NCBI RefSeq assembly: GCF_018588945.1
Contig: NZ_JAFIWA010000002.1
Location: 62,001-126,000, forward strand
DNA length: 64,000 nt
Origin: Microbacterium flavescens
GTDB taxonomy: Bacteria > Actinomycetota > Actinomycetes > Actinomycetales > Microbacteriaceae
Direction of reading: 5' to 3'
Below the pieces are notes generated by a model. It was not told the origin of the DNA. It ran no database searches and saw nothing but the letters and a program-made list of their open reading frames with translations. The translations under genes and the position numbers were made by a program. This document shows positions 10,991 to 22,903 of the stretch, piece after piece; positions within the stretch are counted from its first letter, which is position 1, and each line of letters begins with the position of its first letter.

Positions 10991-12595
10991 ATGGCCGGCC
11001 CGAGCCACGACCCCGCCCTGTACCGCCACCGCGACGCGGTCCCGATCCGCCGCGCCCTCGTGTCGGTGAGCGACAAGACCGGCCTCCTCACGCTGGCGGA
11101 GGCCCTCGCCGCCGCCGGCGTCGAGATCGTCTCGACCGGGTCGACCGCTGCGACGATCCGCGAGGCCGGGCACGACGTGACGGATGTCGCCGCCGTGACC
11201 GGATTCCCGGAGTCGCTCGGCGGGCGCGTGAAGACCCTCCACCCCGGCGTGCACGCCGGTCTGCTCGCCGACCTGCGCCTCGACGACCACGAGCAGCAGC
11301 TGGACGAGCTGGGCATCCAGCCGTTCGAGCTCGTCGTCGTCAACCTCTACCCGTTCGTCGAGACCGTGCGCTCCGGCGCCGAGGGTGACGACGTCGTGGA
11401 GCAGATCGACATCGGCGGGCCCGCGATGGTGCGTGCGTCGGCGAAGAACTTCGCCAACGTCGCGATCGTCGTCTCGCCCGAGTCGTATCCGGCGATCATC
11501 GAGGCGGTCGGCAGCGGCGGGACCACCCTCAAGCAGCGTCGCGAGCTCGCCGCGCGGGCCTTCGCCCACACGTGCGAGTACGACCGGGCCGTGGCGACCT
11601 GGTTCGCCGAGCAGACGCTCCGCGAGCCCGACCTGCCGCAGCACCTCACCATCAAGGCCGAGCGTCTCGCCACGCTGCGCTACGGCGAGAACGCGCACCA
11701 GCGCGCCGCCATCTACACGAGCGTCGGCGGCCACGGCATCGCCCAGGCGACGCAGCTGCAGGGCAAGGAGATGTCGTACAACAACTACGTCGACGCCGAC
11801 GCCGCCCTGCGCGCCGCCTTCGACATGGTCAAGCCCGCGGTCGCCATCATCAAGCACGCCAATCCCTGCGGCATCGCGGTCGCGGCCCCCAACGCCCTCG
11901 ACCCCATCGCGAGCGCCCACCTGCGTGCGCACGAGTGCGACCCGGTGTCGGCCTACGGCGGGGTGATCGCAGCCAACGGCACCGTCACACTCAAGATGGC
12001 CGAGAACCTCAAGGACATCTTCACCGAGGTCATCGTCGCCCCCTCGTTCGAGCCGGCGGCCCTCGAGGTGTTCAAGGCGAAGAAGAACCTCCGCCTGCTG
12101 CAGCTCCCCGACGACTGGCAGCAGGAGCGCATGGACGTGCGCCTCGTCTCGGGCGGGCTCCTCCTGCAGGACGCCGACCGGTTCCCGTCCGACATCGAGT
12201 CGGTCGCCACGGACTGGGAGCTCGTCTCGGGCGAGCGCCCCGCGGCCGAGGAGATGGAGAACATGATCTTCGCGTGGAAGGCCTGCCGGGCCGTGAAGTC
12301 CAACGCGATCGTGCTGGCCAAGGCGTCGGCGACCGTCGGCATCGGCATGGGCCAGGTCAACCGGGTGGACTCGTGCCGGCTCGCGGTCGAGCGAGCCGGA
12401 GACCGCGCAGCGGGGTCGGTCGCGGCATCCGACGCCTTCTTCCCGTTCGCCGACGGGCCTCAGGTGCTCCTCGACGCCGGCGTCGCGGCGATCGTGCAGC
12501 CCGGCGGATCCGTGCGCGACGAAGAGGTCATCGAGGCCGCGCGCGCCGCGAACGTGACGATGTTCTTCACCGGCGAGCGCCACTTCTTCCACTGA
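10991..12595 (+). CDS. purH: Bifunctional AICAR formyltransferase/IMP cyclohydrolase
   Basis: 534 residues catalysing the last two steps of IMP synthesis. The N-terminal MGS-like cyclohydrolase domain carries [40 protein letters not shown] and VVVNLYPF. The AICARFT domain carries [22 protein letters not shown] and the C-terminal [17 protein letters not shown] at 10991 with AGGAG upstream. Last gene of the purN-purH operon. Confidence 0.97.
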   Translation: MAGPSHDPALYRHRDAVPIRRALVSVSDKTGLLTLAEALAAAGVEIVSTGSTAATIREAGHDVTDVAAVTGFPESLGGRVKTLHPGVHAGLLADLRLDDHEQQLDELGIQPFELVVVNLYPFVETVRSGAEGDDVVEQIDIGGPAMVRASAKNFANVAIVVSPESYPAIIEAVGSGGTTLKQRRELAARAFAHTCEYDRAVATWFAEQTLREPDLPQHLTIKAERLATLRYGENAHQRAAIYTSVGGHGIAQATQLQGKEMSYNNYVDADAALRAAFDMVKPAVAIIKHANPCGIAVAAPNALDPIASAHLRAHECDPVSAYGGVIAANGTVTLKMAENLKDIFTEVIVAPSFEPAALEVFKAKKNLRLLQLPDDWQQERMDVRLVSGGLLLQDADRFPSDIESVATDWELVSGERPAAEEMENMIFAWKACRAVKSNAIVLAKASATVGIGMGQVNRVDSCRLAVERAGDRAAGSVAASDAFFPFADGPQVLLDAGVAAIVQPGGSVRDEEVIEAARAANVTMFFTGERHFFH

Positions 12596-12620
12596 CCCGC
12601 CCGGGCCCCTCCCCCTGGTC

Positions 12621-12712
12621 GTCCCCGTTTTTCGCGAGACTTCATCGGTGCACCGAGACTGCGGCTGGTGTCCGCGGTCTCGGTGCACCGGTGCCTTCTC
12701 GCGGGTGGGGAC
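12621..12712. repeat. Cruciform intergenic repeat, copy 1
   Basis: About 90 bp between purH and the glycosylase gene. Nested inverted repeats: GTCCCC/GGGGAC at the edges, CGCGAGA/TCTCGCG, and CACCGAGAC/GTCTCGGTG inside. It begins with CGTTTTTCGCGAGACT, which recurs with the same arm order at 40539-40616. Probably a non-autonomous palindromic element or elaborate terminator; it may act as the purH terminator. Confidence 0.7.
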
Positions 12713-12800
12713 ACAGGGCCGCCGATCACGCTACCCCGCGGGAGATCGTCGTGTCCGATTTCCGCTAGAGGATGTCGGCGGGGCATGTCAGGCTGAGGAC

Positions 12801-14327
12801 ATGAGCAGCCCGGCCATGACCTTCGACGAGCGGTACCGCGCAATCGACTCGCGCGACACCCGCTTCGACGGGCAGTTCGTCACGGCCGTCCGCTCGACCG
12901 GCATCTACTGCCGCCCGAGCTGCCCCGCGCGCACACCCAAGCCGTCGAATGTGACGTTCTACCCGACCAGCGCCGCGGCGCACGAGGCCGGCTTCCGCGC
13001 CTGCAAGCGCTGCCTACCCGAAGCCGCCCCGGGGTCGCCCCAGTGGAACCTCCGGGGCGACACCGCCGGGAGGGCCATGCGCCTCATTGCCGACGGCGTC
13101 GTCGAGCGCGAGGGCGTGCCGGGCCTCGCGCGGCGCCTGGGCTACTCGCCCCGCCACCTCACGCGGCTGCTGACGACCGAGCTCGGGGCCGGTCCACTCG
13201 CGCTCAGCCGGGCCCACCGTGCGCAGACCGCCCGCATGCTGCTGGTCGGCACCGATCTGGCCGCCGCCGACGTCGCGTTCTCATCCGGCTTCGCCAGCGT
13301 CCGCCAGTTCAACGACACCGTGCGCGAGGTGTTCGGCATGTCGCCGCTCGAGCTTCGCGCCCGTCGCCGCCTCGTGCCCGGAACCCGCGCCGTCGTACCC
13401 GCACCCGGCGCGATCGACCTCGTGCTGCCGCACCGCGGCCCGCTCGACGCCGATGGTCTCTTCGCGTGGATGGCGGCCCGTGCCGTCGACGAAGCCGAGC
13501 GCGCGACGCCGTCGTCCTTCGCCCGTACGCTCCGGCTGGCCGGTGGGCCGGCGTGGTTCGAGCTGCGGCTGGACGACGCCGGGCGCATGCGCCTGCGCGC
13601 GCGGCTCACCCACCTCGGCGACCTGTCGACCCTCGTGACCCGCGCCCGGCGCCTGTTCGACCTCGACGCCGACCCGATCGCCGTCGACGAGGCGCTCGCG
13701 CAGCATTCCGCTCTCGCTCCGCTGGTCGCGGGGCTCCCGGGCATCCGCGTGCCGGGCGCCGCCGATCCGCACGAGATGCTGATCCGCGCGATGGTGGGGC
13801 AGCAGATCACGGTCGTTGCGGCCCGTACCGCGCTGTCGGCGCTGACCGTCGCTCTCGGCGAATCGGTCGACGGCTTCGACGGCGCCACGCGCCTGTTCCC
13901 GTCGATGGCCGCCATCGCCGAGCACGGCGCCGACGTCCTGCGCGGGCCGGCCGCCCGCATCCGGTCCATCGTCGGTGCTGCGGCCGCCCTCGCCGACGGC
14001 ACCCTGCCGCTGACGACAGGCGACGACGGCGCCGACCAGCGCGCCGCGCTCCTGGCGATGCCCGGCATCGGCCCGTGGACGGCCGACTACGTGCGCATGC
14101 GCGTACTCGGCGATCCCGACGTCTTCCTCCCCGGCGACGTCGCGGTGCGCTCCGGCGCCGTCGCCGCCGGTCTCCCATCCGAGCCGAAGCCCCTCACCGA
14201 GTGGGCGGCGCGCACCGCGCCGTGGCGAAGCTACCTCACCGCGCACCTGTGGCGCGCCGTCCCGCCGAGGCCCCCGCGCGTGCGCCGGGGCGCGGCATCC
14301 GATCTCCAGAAAGAGGCGAGCACATGA
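12801..14327 (+). CDS. Ada-type metal-binding/AraC domain fused to AlkA DNA-3-methyladenine glycosylase
   Basis: 508 residues. Residues about 1-75 form the Ada-type zinc domain with Cys ligands in YCRPSCPAR and CKRCLPEA (four Cys in total, including the methyl-acceptor position). An AraC-type HTH (about 90-185) follows, then an AlkA fold with [18 protein letters not shown] and the HhH-GPD segment [21 protein letters not shown]. It therefore probably senses methylphosphotriesters, activates transcription, and excises alkylated bases. ATG at 12801. Its stop overlaps the Ogt start by 4 nt (ATGA), making a two-gene alkylation-repair operon. Confidence 0.93.
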   Translation: MSSPAMTFDERYRAIDSRDTRFDGQFVTAVRSTGIYCRPSCPARTPKPSNVTFYPTSAAAHEAGFRACKRCLPEAAPGSPQWNLRGDTAGRAMRLIADGVVEREGVPGLARRLGYSPRHLTRLLTTELGAGPLALSRAHRAQTARMLLVGTDLAAADVAFSSGFASVRQFNDTVREVFGMSPLELRARRRLVPGTRAVVPAPGAIDLVLPHRGPLDADGLFAWMAARAVDEAERATPSSFARTLRLAGGPAWFELRLDDAGRMRLRARLTHLGDLSTLVTRARRLFDLDADPIAVDEALAQHSALAPLVAGLPGIRVPGAADPHEMLIRAMVGQQITVVAARTALSALTVALGESVDGFDGATRLFPSMAAIAEHGADVLRGPAARIRSIVGAAAALADGTLPLTTGDDGADQRAALLAMPGIGPWTADYVRMRVLGDPDVFLPGDVAVRSGAVAAGLPSEPKPLTEWAARTAPWRSYLTAHLWRAVPPRPPRVRRGAASDLQKEAST

Positions 14328-14836
14328 GCGTCGCGACCATCCAGACCGTCGACACCCCCGACGGAGCCTTCACGATCCTCACCGACGACGCGCAGCGCGT
14401 GCTGGCATCCGGGTGGACCGCCGATGCCGACCGCATCCTCGGCAGGCTGCGGGGGAACGATCGGCCGGCTATGGTGCGAGAGGGCGTGACGGATGCCGCG
14501 ACCGCCGTCGCGGCGTACTACGACGGAGATCTCGCGGCCATCGACGACGTCGCCGTCGCGCAGCGCGGCACGGCCATGCAGCTCGCCGGCTGGGATGCGC
14601 TGCGCCGCGTCGAGCCCGGGCGACCGCTGACGTACTCGGAGTTCGCTGCCGTCCTCGGCTCGCCGAGCGCCGTCCGGGCGGCGGCATCGATCTGCGCACG
14701 CAACGCTCCCGCGCTCTTCGTTCCGTGCCATCGCGTGCTGCGCACGGGCGGTGCGCTCGGCGGATTCGCGTGGGGCCTCGAGGTGAAGCAGCGTCTGCTC
14801 GACCGCGAGGCGGGGGTTCCCGCGCTCATCGCCTGA
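14324..14836 (+). CDS. ogt: Methylated-DNA--protein-cysteine methyltransferase (Ogt type)
   Basis: 170 residues. Direct suicidal repair of O6-alkylguanine. Motifs: [20 protein letters not shown] (recognition helix with the Arg finger region), [12 protein letters not shown] with the acceptor Cys, and [17 protein letters not shown]. The ATG at 14324 overlaps the previous stop, which ties it to the glycosylase gene. Confidence 0.95.
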   Translation: MSVATIQTVDTPDGAFTILTDDAQRVLASGWTADADRILGRLRGNDRPAMVREGVTDAATAVAAYYDGDLAAIDDVAVAQRGTAMQLAGWDALRRVEPGRPLTYSEFAAVLGSPSAVRAAASICARNAPALFVPCHRVLRTGGALGGFAWGLEVKQRLLDREAGVPALIA

Positions 14837-14878
14837 CGCGACCGCCTCGCCACCGCCCGCGCAGGCGGAAAGCGGTTG

Positions 14879-14906
14879 TTGCGTTCAGCGAACTCCCAGG
14901 TATAGG
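14879..14906 (+). promoter_or_regulatory. Candidate promoter of the leader ORF/ABC exporter operon
   Basis: TTGCGT (14879-14884) and TATAGG (14901-14906) are separated by 16 nt. Transcription would start near 14913, about 58 nt before the leader ORF. This is a pattern match only. Confidence 0.35.
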
Positions 14907-14970
14907 CTGGAGGGCTGTCGCGCTCAACAGGGTGCGGCAGTCCACTTCCGCTCTCACCAAGGAGGATGCC

Positions 14971-15051
14971 ATGTATCAGGCCGCCATCGCCGCGAAGTCC
15001 GTCTTCGTCCTCCGCATTGCCGGGCCGAAGCGCCTCCGCGTCCAGGGGTAG
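14971..15051 (+). CDS. 26-residue leader peptide candidate upstream of ABC exporter
   Basis: ATG at 14971 follows a near-perfect Shine-Dalgarno AAGGAGG with 4-6 nt spacing, the strongest one in this stretch. The product is basic and hydrophobic, beginning MYQAAIAAKSVFVLRIAG and ending after GPKRLRVQG. No gene-sized ORF is otherwise present between ogt and the exporter. The arrangement resembles the leader peptide/attenuator control of bmrCD-type exporters in Bacillus, where antibiotic-stalled ribosomes allow read-through. The role is inference; it could also be a small independent peptide. Confidence 0.5.
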   Translation: MYQAAIAAKSVFVLRIAGPKRLRVQG

Positions 15052-15069
15052 ACAGCTCCCTCGCGCATT

Positions 15070-15169
15070 CCGGCGATTTCGCCGGCTTCGGCATACCGCC
15101 GTCCTCCGGAGCGTTCCCTTGATCGGGGCTCCGTCGCGCCTCGCGCATCCTCCGACCCGACGCCGGGTC
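15070..15169 (+). promoter_or_regulatory. Hairpins between the leader ORF and ABC exporter
   Basis: Two compact hairpins: CCGGCG-ATTT-CGCCGG (15070-15085) and GACCCG-ACGC-CGGGTC (15154-15169). The second lies 26 nt before the exporter start and could sequester the leader or form part of an attenuator. No clear U-run follows either hairpin, so translational control or Rho-type control is as likely as intrinsic attenuation. Confidence 0.35.
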
Positions 15170-15195
15170 ATCCGCACCACCCTCCCACAAGGATC

Positions 15196-17037
15196 ATGAC
15201 CACCACCGCCCTCCCCGACGGCACGACGCCGTCGCCACGGTCCGAACAGTCCACCATCCAGGCTCTTTCGCGGCTGCTCCCGTTCGCCAAGCCCGTCCTC
15301 CCGCGCCTCGTGATGGGCGCCGCCAGTGCGCTCGCGGCGAGCCTGCTCGCACTCTCGATCCCGCTCATCCTCGAGGTGATCGTCGCCGGACCCATCGCCT
15401 CGGGTGACATGACCCAGATCATCTGGGGATCGGCCCTCATCCTGGTCCTCGGCCTCGCCGAGGCCGCCATGGTGTGGCTGCGTCGCTGGTTCGTGCTCGG
15501 ACCGGCCACCAAGGTCGAGTACGAGCTCCGCCACTCGTTCTACTCGCGCCTGCAGCGTCTGCCCGTCTCGTTCCACGACAAGTGGCAGTCCGGGCAGCTG
15601 CTCAGCCGCATGATGCAGGACATCAGCATGCTGCGCCGCTGGATGGCGTTCGGCATCGTGCTGCTGGTCGTCAACGCCCTCACGATCCTGGTCGGCTCGC
15701 TGCTGATCTTCCGCTGGCACTGGCTGCTGGGAACGATCTTCCTCGTCACGAGCGCACCGCTCTGGTACGCCGGCTACCGGTTCGAGAAGACCTACGGCTC
15801 GCTCGCGCGCCAGAGTCAGGACCAGGCCGGCGACCTCGCGACCTCGGTCGAGGAGAGCGTGCACGGCATCCGCGTGCTCAAGGCCTTCGGCCGCGGCAAG
15901 CACGCGTTGCAGAAGTTCACCCGCCAGGCCGAGACGCTGCGCGAGACCGAGCTGAGCAAGGCGCGCGCGATCGGCTGGATCTGGTTCTGGCTCGTCCTGC
16001 TGCCCGACATCGCCTTCGCGCTGTGCCTGGGCGCAGGCGTGTACCTCACCGCGGTCGGCCAGCTCCAGGCGGCCGAGCTCATCGCGTTCTTCGCGATGGC
16101 GACGGTGCTGCGGTGGCCGATGGAGTCGATCGGATTCCTGTTCTCGTTCACGCTCGACGCGCGGACGGCGACCGACCGCATCTTCGAGGTGTTCGACGAG
16201 GAGAACTCGATCGTCGATCCCGAGGCGCCGAGCACCATCGCCCGCCCGCGCGGCGAGCTCGCGTTCGAGGGCGTGCACTTCCGCTACCAGGACGCCGCCG
16301 CACGCGAGCGCGATCTGCTCGACGGCATCGACCTCGTCCTGCGCCCGGGCGAGACCATGGCGCTCGTCGGCCTCACCGGCTCGGGCAAGACGACGCTCAC
16401 CACGCTGCCCGCGCGCCTCTACGACGTCACCCAGGGCCGCGTCACGCTCGACGGCGTCGACGTGCGCGACCTGACGCTCAGCGAGCTGCGCCGGCACGTC
16501 GGCATGGCCTTCGAGGACGCCACGCTCTTCTCGCAGTCGGTGCGTGACAACGTGCTGCTCGGCCGCGAAGACCTCGTGCCCGGAAGCCCCGAGGCCGAGG
16601 CCGTCGTGCGCGAGGCGCTGCAGGTCGCCCAGGCCGGCTTCGTCGACGACCTGCCGGACGGGGTCGACACGGTCATCGGCGAGGAGGGCCTGTCGCTCTC
16701 CGGCGGTCAGCGCCAGCGCCTGGCACTCGCACGTGCGGTCGCGGCACGCCCTGCCGTGCTCGTGCTCGACGACCCGCTGTCGGCGCTCGACGTCGACACC
16801 GAGGCTCTCGTCGAGGACGCGCTCCGTGAAGTGCTGCACGCGACGACCGCGCTCGTGGTCGCCCACCGCCCGTCCACCGTCATGCTGGCCGACCGCGTCG
16901 CCCTGCTCGAAGCGGGGCGCGTCACAGCGGTCGGCACGCACTCCGAGCTGCTGCGCGAGAGCGAGCACTACCGACATGTGATCTCGAGCCTCGAGGTCGA
17001 GGAAGCCCGTCTGCGGGAGAGGGAGGTGAACCTGTGA
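15196..17037 (+). CDS. ABC multidrug-type exporter half-transporter (degenerate catalytic site)
   Basis: 613 residues: about six TM helices (residues 35-330) followed by a nucleotide-binding domain. Walker [11 protein letters not shown] near 392, signature [12 protein letters not shown] near 500, and Walker [13 protein letters not shown] near 523. The residue after the Walker B Asp is Asp, not the catalytic Glu, as in one half of heterodimeric exporters such as TM287/288 or BmrCD. ATG at 15196. It overlaps the second half-transporter by 4 nt (GTGA). Substrate unknown; multidrug or lipid export is inferred from family. Confidence 0.92.
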   Translation: MTTTALPDGTTPSPRSEQSTIQALSRLLPFAKPVLPRLVMGAASALAASLLALSIPLILEVIVAGPIASGDMTQIIWGSALILVLGLAEAAMVWLRRWFVLGPATKVEYELRHSFYSRLQRLPVSFHDKWQSGQLLSRMMQDISMLRRWMAFGIVLLVVNALTILVGSLLIFRWHWLLGTIFLVTSAPLWYAGYRFEKTYGSLARQSQDQAGDLATSVEESVHGIRVLKAFGRGKHALQKFTRQAETLRETELSKARAIGWIWFWLVLLPDIAFALCLGAGVYLTAVGQLQAAELIAFFAMATVLRWPMESIGFLFSFTLDARTATDRIFEVFDEENSIVDPEAPSTIARPRGELAFEGVHFRYQDAAARERDLLDGIDLVLRPGETMALVGLTGSGKTTLTTLPARLYDVTQGRVTLDGVDVRDLTLSELRRHVGMAFEDATLFSQSVRDNVLLGREDLVPGSPEAEAVVREALQVAQAGFVDDLPDGVDTVIGEEGLSLSGGQRQRLALARAVAARPAVLVLDDPLSALDVDTEALVEDALREVLHATTALVVAHRPSTVMLADRVALLEAGRVTAVGTHSELLRESEHYRHVISSLEVEEARLREREVNL

Positions 17038-18851
17038 GCACCACGACCGTCACCGGAACCAGCGGCGAAGACCGCTCCGACTACACCAAGGTCGAGAGCA
17101 AGGCGATCCGCAAGCGTTCGCTGCGCCTGCTCGGCTCGCTCGTCACGCCCGTGCGGCGCGATCTGTGGCTCGCCGGGATCGTGCTCGTCGTGTCGACGAT
17201 CTTCCGGGTCGCGGGTCCCGCCCTCATCGCCTATGGCATCAACCAGGCGCTGCCCACGGCGGTCGACCAGATGGACTGGCTGCCGACGATCGGCGTCGTC
17301 GTGGTGTACCTCGTCACGGGCATGGCCGGCGCGGCGCTCATCGGCTGGTACGTCGTCGTGGCCGCCCGGCTCACGCAGGCGATCATGCTCGACCTGCGCA
17401 AGCGCATCTTCCTGCACACGCAGCGGCTCAGCCTCGAGTTCCACGAGTCGTACACCTCCGGCCGCATCATCTCGCGCCAGACGAGTGATCTCGACTCGAT
17501 TCGCGAGCTGCTCGACGGCGGCCTCAACGAGCTCGTCTCGGGCATCCTCTACGGCGGGTTCACGCTGGTCGCGCTGCTGCTCGTGGACTGGCAGTCGGGC
17601 GTCATCCTCGCGGTGATGGGCATCCCGCTGTTCCTCCTCATGCGCTGGTTCTACACGCGTTCGCAGGTCGTCTACCGGGAGTCTCGCGTCGTCAGCGCGA
17701 AGGTCATCGTCAAGTTCGTCGAGACGATGACGGGCATCCGCGCCGTGAAGGCATTCCGCAAGGAGACCCGCAACGACGAGGAGTTCGGCCAGCAGGCGAG
17801 CGACTACCGCGACGTGAACATGCGGACGATCCGCTTGTTCGGCACGTTCGAGCCCGGCCTCATGGCCGTCGCCTCGGTCACCCTGGCGTTCGTCCTGCTG
17901 TGGGGCGCATTCCGCGTCGTGGACGGCACGCTCCTGCTCGGAACGCTGCTGGCCGCGGTGGTCTACGTCCGCAACTTCTTCTCGCCGCTGCAGGAGGTCG
18001 CGTTCTTCCTGAACTCGTACCAGTCCGCGACGGCCGCGCTCGAGAAGGTCTCGGGCGTGCTCGAGGAGCAGCCCACGGTGCCCGACCCGGCCGAGCCGGT
18101 CGACCTGTGGAGTGCGCGCGGTCACGTGCGGTTCGACGACGTCCTGTTCGGATACTCGAACGACCGCGTGATCCTGCCGGACTTCTCGCTCGACATCCCG
18201 GCAGGTCAGACGATCGCCCTCGTGGGAACGACCGGTGCCGGCAAGTCGACGCTCGCCAAGCTCGTGTCACGGTTCTACGACCCGACGCGCGGCGCGGTGA
18301 CCCTCGACGGGGTCGACCTGCGCTCGCTGCACCCGAAGGACCTCCGGCGCGCGATCGTCATGGTCACGCAGGAGGCCTACCTGTTCAGCGGCACGGTCGC
18401 CGACAACATCGCGCTCGGCAAGCCCGATGCGACGCTCGACGAGATCCAGGCCGCGGCACGCGCGGTCGGAGCCGACGAGTTCATCCAGGCGCTGCCCGAC
18501 GGCTACGACACCGACGTGAACAAGCGCGGCGGCCGTGTCTCGGCGGGCCAGCGTCAGCTGATCTCGTTCGCGCGGGCGTTCCTCGCCGACCCGGCGGTGC
18601 TCATCCTCGACGAGGCGACCGCATCGCTCGACATCCCGAGCGAGCGCCAGATCCAGGACGCACTTCAGACGCTGCTGGCCGACCGCACGGCGATCATCAT
18701 CGCCCACCGCCTGTCGACCGTCGCGATCGCCGATCGCGTCCTCGTCATGGAGCACGGCCGCATCATCGAGGACGACTCGCCCGAGGCGCTCATCGGCGGC
18801 GACGGTCGCTTCGCCAAGCTGCACGCGGCCTGGCGCGAGTCTCTGGTCTGA
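17034..18851 (+). CDS. ABC multidrug-type exporter half-transporter (canonical catalytic site)
   Basis: 605 residues: six TM helices, then an NBD with Walker [11 protein letters not shown] near 398, a signature that reads [12 protein letters not shown] instead of LSGGQ near 502, and Walker [13 protein letters not shown] near 523 with the normal Glu. A canonical Walker B Glu here and a degenerate one in the partner, plus a weakened signature here, indicate one active and one degenerate ATP site in the heterodimer. GTG start at 17034 inside the stop of the first gene. A hairpin follows the stop. Confidence 0.92.
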   Translation: MSTTTVTGTSGEDRSDYTKVESKAIRKRSLRLLGSLVTPVRRDLWLAGIVLVVSTIFRVAGPALIAYGINQALPTAVDQMDWLPTIGVVVVYLVTGMAGAALIGWYVVVAARLTQAIMLDLRKRIFLHTQRLSLEFHESYTSGRIISRQTSDLDSIRELLDGGLNELVSGILYGGFTLVALLLVDWQSGVILAVMGIPLFLLMRWFYTRSQVVYRESRVVSAKVIVKFVETMTGIRAVKAFRKETRNDEEFGQQASDYRDVNMRTIRLFGTFEPGLMAVASVTLAFVLLWGAFRVVDGTLLLGTLLAAVVYVRNFFSPLQEVAFFLNSYQSATAALEKVSGVLEEQPTVPDPAEPVDLWSARGHVRFDDVLFGYSNDRVILPDFSLDIPAGQTIALVGTTGAGKSTLAKLVSRFYDPTRGAVTLDGVDLRSLHPKDLRRAIVMVTQEAYLFSGTVADNIALGKPDATLDEIQAAARAVGADEFIQALPDGYDTDVNKRGGRVSAGQRQLISFARAFLADPAVLILDEATASLDIPSERQIQDALQTLLADRTAIIIAHRLSTVAIADRVLVMEHGRIIEDDSPEALIGGDGRFAKLHAAWRESLV

Positions 18852-18860
18852 CGACGGTTC

Positions 18861-18900
18861 CGGATGCCTCGGCCCCGCCTCGCGCGGCGGCCGGGGCATC
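18861..18900. terminator. Hairpin between convergent ABC exporter and BadF-type kinase genes
   Basis: GGATGCC (18861-18867) pairs with GGCATCC (18894-18900), with additional GC pairing inside (CGGCC/GGCCG). It sits between two converging genes and could terminate both. Confidence 0.65.
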
Positions 18901-18907
18901 CGCCGTC

Positions 18908-19831
18908 TCAGCTGCCGGCGGCCGACACGAAGGAAGCGAGCGGATGCTGCGGCTCGAGCTGCGCGAGCGCGAGCGCTCCGTCGATGCCCTGACCGCGCGG
19001 CTCGACGAATCGCGCGCCGGGCACGGCCGAGCGCAGGCTCGCCTCGAACTCCGCGCGCAGCAGGCGTGATCCGAACACGCCGCCGATCGTGCAGACCGCC
19101 GGCTCGTCGGTGTCGCCGACGCGGCGAAGCGCCGTCGAGACGCTCAGCGCGAGCTCATCGCCGGCGCGCACGAGGATGGTGCGCGACACCGCGTCGCCCT
19201 CTTCGGCCAGGCGCGCCGCCGCTTCCGCGAAGGATGCGACGACGCTGACCCGCTCGGCCGAGGACTGGAGGTCGATGTACGCCTCCGACAGCTCGGGCCA
19301 CCGCGCCGCGGCGAGGTCCTGCAGCGCGGTGCCGGGGCCACGGCCGTCGTACGCGCGCATGACCGCCTCCAGGGCTTCGCGGCCGATCCAGTAACCGCTG
19401 CCGGCGTCGCCCATCACGTTGCCCCAGCCGTCGACGCGGGCGACGCTCTCTGGCCCGACGGCCAGCGTGACGACTCCGGTGCCGGCGGCCACGACCGCGC
19501 CGCGCGCCGGACCCATCGCCCCCAGGTACGACGTCGTCGAGTCGTGGGCGAGCACCACCCGGTCGATGCCGGCGTCGCGGACGAACGGAAGCAGGGCCGA
19601 GGCATCCGCTTCCCTCGAGGTGAGTCCTGAGACGCCGGCGGCGGCGATGACTCCCTGGCCGGGCTGCCACTGCGCCAGGGCGTGACGGACGGCGGCGGCG
19701 AGCTGGGGGAGCAGCGCCTCGTGCGTGCGGATGCCGGGCAGCACCGCGTCCTCGGTTATCGAAGGGGAGCGGAGCCGGAGCTTGATCCCGGTCTGCCCGG
19801 CGTCGATGGCCAGGATGCTCCGCGCGGTCAC
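18908..19831 (-). CDS. BadF/BadG/BcrA/BcrD-type ATPase (N-acetylglucosamine-kinase-like)
   Basis: 307 residues of the ASKHA sugar-kinase fold. The phosphate-1 motif LAIDAGQTGIKLRL is at the N-terminus, adenosine/phosphate-2 segments AAGTGVVTLAVG and GDAGSGYWIGREAL follow, and CTIGGVFGSRLL is near the C-terminus. Members phosphorylate GlcNAc or related sugars, which would fit the amino-sugar genes 6 kb away, but the gene stands alone. GTG start at 19831. The substrate is inferred from family only. Confidence 0.8.
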   Translation of the reverse strand: MTARSILAIDAGQTGIKLRLRSPSITEDAVLPGIRTHEALLPQLAAAVRHALAQWQPGQGVIAAAGVSGLTSREADASALLPFVRDAGIDRVVLAHDSTTSYLGAMGPARGAVVAAGTGVVTLAVGPESVARVDGWGNVMGDAGSGYWIGREALEAVMRAYDGRGPGTALQDLAAARWPELSEAYIDLQSSAERVSVVASFAEAAARLAEEGDAVSRTILVRAGDELALSVSTALRRVGDTDEPAVCTIGGVFGSRLLRAEFEASLRSAVPGARFVEPRGQGIDGALALAQLEPQHPLASFVSAAGS

Positions 19832-20013
19832 GGCACCCCTCTCGTCTCGCGATCCTGCCTCACCCTAGCGGCACCCTGACGGCGCCAAGACGGGCCGGAG
19901 CAGAGGGCGACGGAGCCTCGATGGGGGAGGGGTATTCGAGGCCCCGCCGCCGGTCTCGGGAGCCCGGGCGGGCTGTGTCGCTGCTGCTGTGTTCGGGTAG
20001 GAGCGCGAGGTCG

Positions 20014-20466
20014 TCAGAGACGGATCTCTGCGATGACTTCACCGTACTCGGTCTCGCCGACGGGTGTGAAGCCCACACGCTGGAAGAATGCTTCGGGTCC
20101 GCCTTCGCCGGCCTCGTAGATCACGTTGACGCGGTCGAGGCCCCGATTGCGCGCCTCTTCGAGGAGCTGCTCGACGGCGAATCGACCGACACCTCGGCCC
20201 TGATCGTCGGCATCGACGTTGATGCGCCACAGCACGGAGTGGAAGTGGTCGACGGGCGCCTCGGGGTCGAAGTTGGCGCTGACGAAGGCGACGACCTCGT
20301 CGCCGTCCAGCACGACGCGCTGCCAGGTGGTCTGGGGATTCATGACCGTGGCGGCGATGCCGTAGCTGACCGGTGCGAGGAACTGCTCCTGACCCGGCTT
20401 GAGCGACAGATTGTTGACCGCCACGATCGTGGAGGCGGAGAGTTCGACGAGTCGCAGATCAGCCAT
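20014..20466 (-). CDS. GNAT family N-acetyltransferase
   Basis: 150 residues. The acetyl-CoA-binding motif A appears as WRINVDADDQGRGVGRFA, followed by VEQLLEEARNRGLDRV and a C-terminal AFFQRVGFTPVGE. It resembles the spermidine/diamine acetyltransferase-like subgroup by overall pattern, but the acceptor is unknown. ATG at 20466 chosen; a GTG 6 nt upstream is also possible and neither has a clear Shine-Dalgarno. The 182 bp before 20014 hold nothing I can recognise. Confidence 0.85.
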   Translation of the reverse strand: MADLRLVELSASTIVAVNNLSLKPGQEQFLAPVSYGIAATVMNPQTTWQRVVLDGDEVVAFVSANFDPEAPVDHFHSVLWRINVDADDQGRGVGRFAVEQLLEEARNRGLDRVNVIYEAGEGGPEAFFQRVGFTPVGETEYGEVIAEIRL

Positions 20467-20541
20467 ACGCACAGGCTAGCCCGGATGAGCGCGCCCGGCA
20501 CCGCCCGATGATCTTGTTCACATGCGGTTTACACGGCGAGA

Positions 20542-20559
20542 TATCTCGATGTCAAGATA
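20542..20559. promoter_or_regulatory. Imperfect 18-bp palindrome upstream of icd
   Basis: TATCTCGATGTCAAGATA: seven of nine arm positions are symmetric. Its left half and spacing equal the perfect palindrome before sucC (TATCTCGACGTCGAGA). It lies 51 bp before the icd start. A plausible -10, TAAGCT (20575-20580), lies downstream, so a bound protein would overlap the -35 region. Confidence 0.5.
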
Positions 20560-20609
20560 CTTTCGCCCTTGCGATAAGCTGGAATCACCACTGAACGGAG
20601 ACGAACCCG

Positions 20610-22829
<2,220 letters not shown>

Positions 22830-22838
22830 CCTGACGAA

Positions 22839-22878
22839 GAGAAGAGCGGATGCCTCGGCCGAGGCATCCGCTCTTCTC
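22839..22878. terminator. Perfect 40-bp palindrome between convergent icd and L,D-transpeptidase genes
   Basis: Two exact 20-bp arms meet without a loop: GAGAAGAGCGGATGCCTCGG followed by its reverse complement. It lies 9 nt after the icd stop and 25 nt after the end of the opposing gene. Probably a bidirectional terminator. As DNA it could extrude as a cruciform. Confidence 0.8.
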
Positions 22879-22903
22879 ATTCACCCGCGAAGCGGGCAGG
22901 GCG

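Noticed and set aside
14518-16977. 819-residue minus-strand frame opposite ogt and the ABC exporter
   Set aside because: It is antisense to two well-recognised genes and has low-complexity Glu/Arg/Val/Ala composition.
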